NCBI GenBank assembly: GCA_008508345.1
Contig: QNGE01000756.1
Coordinates: 72,702 to 136,701 of the forward strand
DNA from: Paragonimus westermani
Lineage: Eukaryota > Platyhelminthes > Trematoda > Plagiorchiida > Troglotrematidae
Reading direction: 5' to 3'
DNA: 64,000 nt
A model generated the notes under the pieces. It made no database searches and had not been told where the DNA came from. It saw only the letters and a list, made by a program, of their open reading frames with translations. A program made the translations under genes and the position numbers. This document shows, one piece after another, positions 61,173 through 64,000 of this stretch; position 1 is the first letter of the stretch, and the number at the start of each line of letters is the position of its first letter.

Positions 61173-61751
61173 GTATACGCCTTATTCACAGGACTCTGCG
61201 CCTTGCGATTCACTTCTTTTTTCAAACGGCATATGAATTAGATCAAAAAACAATTTAAGATGAGTTTAACAACCTGGAGAGACTACCCTCAGGCGTTTTG
61301 ATCTTTGGATTCACCGCCTCAAAGCAGCATTGTGATTGCCAAAAGTTCCGGATTTTGCCTGTTTTTCAAATACCCAAAACAATAAGATTTTATTCTAACA
61401 CGTAATTTCTTCCATTCCTTGTGTAAGTGAAATCTACATCCTTGATAGCTAGAGAGGTTGATGAGATAAATTCAGAAGTTTTAGATCAAACTAGGGTTAA
61501 CGTTGCGAACGCACTCTCGTGGCCTGAAGAATTGAAATGATTTGGTCACCGTTTCAGAATCTAGCAGGTTATTTGTATAATAGGAGAACTTGATCTACTG
61601 ATGGCAAGGTCAGTGATCCGAACGGCGCATCTTAATTTTGTCAATCCAGAGGTGAACACAAATGAATAAAAACGCTTACTGAAATTCCGCAACGACATAT
61701 CCTTATCCGAAAGTTTATCGGATATATAAGTGTCCTTCCGGCTAACGACAG

Positions 61752-61940
61752 ATACTTAAATTCGTGATTGAGATTAGACCATCTAACACAGGAGCATTTG
61801 TCAACGAAAAGAGCTGCTCCCTACGTTCGCAATTCTGTACAGAACAGAAGGGTCAAATGATTATGCTGTCCTGTTTCCGTGTTGTTAGAAGAAACGTTGT
61901 TGGACAGTTCACAAATGTAATGAAACCGTTTGGGGTTAAA
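61752..61940 (+). CDS. Candidate gene X, exon b
   Basis: This segment has 63 open codons, phase 0 at both ends, between GGCTAACGACAG and a consensus donor GTAAGT. It reads ILKFVIEIRPSNTGAFVNEK, then a Cys-containing SLRSQFCTEQKGQMIMLSCF segment and RRNVVGQFTNVMKPFGVK. The mix of hydrophobic strands and basic turns looks like a folded domain, but I cannot name it. Confidence 0.5.
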
Positions 61941-62189
61941 GTAAGTTGAACATAAAGACAAATATTGATGTGCATCAGGCTAACGTCTGACATTCAGACC
62001 TATTGAATTCACGCACACTAACAAACAAACCAAGCGAGAGGTTGTGAACAGAGAGTCTGACAGACAGGCAGACCCTCATACATCAGATGACCTATGGGCA
62101 GGCTTTGGAAGTGTGATCAAAAGGAAAGCAACTCCGGTTGTCTACTGAGTGTGTATGCATAAAGTGAAATTTCAGACATCTCAGCCGAG

Positions 62190-62311
62190 TCATCCGTGAC
62201 CAGATTTGCACAGCGCGTTCAAGGTCGGAAAGATCGTACAGTGGAGGAAATTCTGCTTACGGGGTATGGACCTCACGTTTACGAGGGTGACCTCGTAACC
62301 ATTAATTTCTG
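62190..62311 (+). CDS. Candidate gene X, exon c
   Basis: The open frame reads SSVTRFAQRVQGRKDRTVEE, ILLTGYGPHVYEGDLVTINF and ends TG| at a donor GTTAGT, phase 2. The phase 0 acceptor needed to join exon b is CAGCCGAG at 62189. Stronger acceptors 5 or 14 bases upstream would require phase 1, so the exact start is uncertain. Phase 2 at its end fits exon d. Confidence 0.45.
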
Positions 62312-62644
62312 GTTAGTTTTAAATGGTCTTTTATTCGGGGACCGCATATGTGTACATCTCTGTAGGTATGAATGAAGCCTGCTGTCACATGCATACAGTG
62401 TACTAGGAATCTGTCCACTTATGACTGTCTTCCGGAGTAACAATTCACGCTGAGTATCATTACTCTGTCAGTATCAATAACCATTTCTTTTTAAAGTACT
62501 AATGACAAATTTGTAGCTTAGAAGAGACCGTTTGTCATAAACCTAGGTTTTTGCCCGACTCGAACCGACGACATTTAGGCCTCTACCGAATAACCAGTCT
62601 GCAAAACCACCTACTATTAATACATCTTCAATGTTCACCAAAGG

Positions 62645-62850
62645 CTGTGGTGGATTTCAGTTTGAATCACTTGAGAAATTCTGTCTTCCATCCACTCCTA
62701 CGGATCATTCAGTGGGTTGCATGTGACATGGAGGAATGAGCAAGCAGCTGGGTCGGAATGTGAAAATTCTGAGCTCTCGACATGGTTTCCTAGCTCAGCT
62801 GATAGGGCACTTGTCACCTCCGGGGATTCTGTTGTTGTTGACGGATAGAG
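62645..62850 (+). repeat. Composite repeat with SINE-B head, second copy
   Basis: Repeats the order seen at 50260-50475: TGTGGTGGATTTCAGTTTGAATC, CTACGGATCATTCAGTGGGTTGC, then SINE-B (TTTCCTAGCTCAGCTGATAGGGCACTTGTCACCTC). Box B is degraded. It lies between candidate exons c and d. Confidence 0.55.
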
Positions 62851-63370
62851 TTGAAGCGAGGCCTATATTGTTGCACATGGCTCTCTTCTAATCTACCAAA
62901 CTACTTGTCAGTATTACAGTTATGTGTGTTTCTATGTTATGGTATACAATAACACTGAACATCTCGAGGAAGTTTACGGGTTTGAATCGCTCACAAGCTA
63001 CTTCTTAGAGTTTTATTACTTGTGAATTTTGCTATCACTGCCATATCTATTTTCAGACCCAAGTAGTATATTAGTGGCGGTCCAGAATGCTACGGTATTC
63101 ACATACCCTTGATGATAGTTGACACAACTTCGATAGCAAACATGCCATCCTGACAGGATAAGAAATACATCAAGCCCGCTGAACTGGGCAGTGGACGGTT
63201 CAACAATGACTTTTCACAAGCCTCAATTACGTTTGAAAACTCATTTTGACATCTACCGCTCAGTATTGCAGAAAGCCACCTCTACCGTCATCCAACAACC
63301 ATGAAGCAAAGTTCAGCACGCACCTTTTAGTGCAAGTACCATAACAAAAAACGAACGTTTTGTTTTTCAG

Positions 63371-63549
63371 TTCATTGGGCGTCAAACACAACAACGCAAC
63401 GCATGTTGAATTCATGAGGCGGATCGAAGCTTGTCATCGTGAACAGTTCATTAAAAGCTGCGATGATATTCATGGACATCTTCAGTACATATTTCTTCCT
63501 CTCGGTGTTATGGCTCAAGACGGTTTGATGCATCGCGCCTCTGGGAAAG
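63371..63549 (+). CDS. Candidate gene X, exon d
   Basis: The acceptor ACGTTTTGTTTTTCAG is followed by one base and an open frame SLGVKHNNATHVEFMRRIEA, CHREQFIKSCDDIHGHLQYI, FLPLGVMAQDGLMHRASGK. Donors in phase 1 exist at 63549 (AAAG|GTTCTT) and 63576 (GCAA|GTATTA). Without splicing, the frame stops at 63588-63590. The protein-like composition is good, but no family was recognised. Confidence 0.5.
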
Positions 63550-63674
63550 GTTCTTACAATCTTGTGAATACTGCAAGTATTAAACGATGAATGTATTGCA
63601 GTTACTAAACGTATATGCCATTATAAGCGATAATGTGGCAGTCTGTGACAATTCACCTTAACATCCATTTTCAG

Positions 63675-63739
63675 GACCAATGGTTCAACAGCCTACAAAC
63701 CAAAAAGAACAGACACTCCAGCTGACACCGTACTTGCCT
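63675..63739 (+). CDS. Candidate gene X, exon e (terminal)
   Basis: The acceptor ACATCCATTTTCAG begins an exon that, in the phase set by exon d, reads PMVQQPTNQKEQTLQLTPYL PG and then stops at TGA just past 63736. A different frame of the same bases stays open to 63851 (TNGSTAYKPKRTDTPADTVL … MADDPTGIIY) but needs a phase 2 partner that exon d does not supply. Both readings are plausible, so the end of the gene is unresolved. Confidence 0.35.
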
Positions 63740-63851
63740 GGGTGAGTTTCTGTCGAGGCTATATGCGGTATAAAAAAATGGAGGCTGTAGCAACTGGTGC
63801 GACAAGTTTTACTCTGTTTATGGCCGATGATCCGACTGGAATCATCTACTA

Positions 63852-64000
63852 ACAAGAGCAAAGTATGTAGTTGTTAGATAATGTCATCAAAATATGACTT
63901 ATCAAGGTTATTCTGATTCACTGTCATCAAACTACGAAATTCATTTTGAGTGCGATTGGTGGTCACGGTATATGAGATTAGACGATGTGACTTTTCAAAC
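63852..64000. other. Right edge, nothing recognised
   Basis: No open frame or repeat was identified in the last 149 bases. Confidence 0.5.

Overview
This window is a eukaryotic, intron-rich and transposon-rich stretch that fits a flatworm, most probably a digenean trematode. The evidence is single protein-coding exons of 70 to 260 bases separated by introns of 4 to 11 kb, short ORFs everywhere else, many decayed copies of non-LTR (LINE) reverse transcriptase, Penelope-like elements (PLEs), and tRNA-derived SINE-like repeats. The organism call is an inference from gene style and repeat content; no species marker was identified. There are no prokaryotic operons, CRISPR arrays or rRNA genes. One long assembly gap (12181-12891) and two single N bases (24286, 56870) are present.

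The best-supported gene is a calpain-family gene on the minus strand. Four exons were traced at 26764-26916, 19895-19964, 8393-8651 and 4209-4383. All splice phases agree and together they give 216 uninterrupted codons from a plausible start Met into protease core domain 2. The gene continues off the left edge or into exons that could not be found. Its most striking property is that the segment where the catalytic Asp-Cys-Trp should lie reads Ser-His-Asn, so it looks like a non-proteolytic calpain.

Repeats by region. LINE reverse-transcriptase remnants lie at 2.56-3.23, 7.04-7.32, 14.77-15.48 and 23.74-24.31 kb. PLE family A has a minus-strand copy at 11.0-12.2 kb cut by the assembly gap and a plus-strand decayed copy ending at 35.33 kb. 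PLE family B is a minus-strand copy at 35.7-38.0 kb bracketed by inverted terminal repeats. Those terminal repeats, plus a solo copy at 56.74 kb, carry a compact 41-nt hammerhead ribozyme fold. A tRNA-derived SINE occurs three times as an inverted (foldback) pair at 9.2, 19.0 and 48.8 kb. A second SINE-like family lies at 28.8, 31.4, 50.4, 58.0 and 62.8 kb. A fresh 1632-bp tandem duplication fills 31.5-34.76 kb, and an unrelated long inverted repeat lies at 27.4-27.96 kb.

The right third (46-64 kb) holds several short open segments with good splice sites that could be exons of unrecognised genes: minus-strand candidates at 46.9, 47.3 and 53.4 kb, and plus-strand candidates at 52.0-52.5, 59.3-59.8 and 61.1-63.9 kb. 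The plus-strand series at 61.1-63.7 kb is phase-consistent and is the best candidate for a second gene. None of its segments resembles a family I can name.
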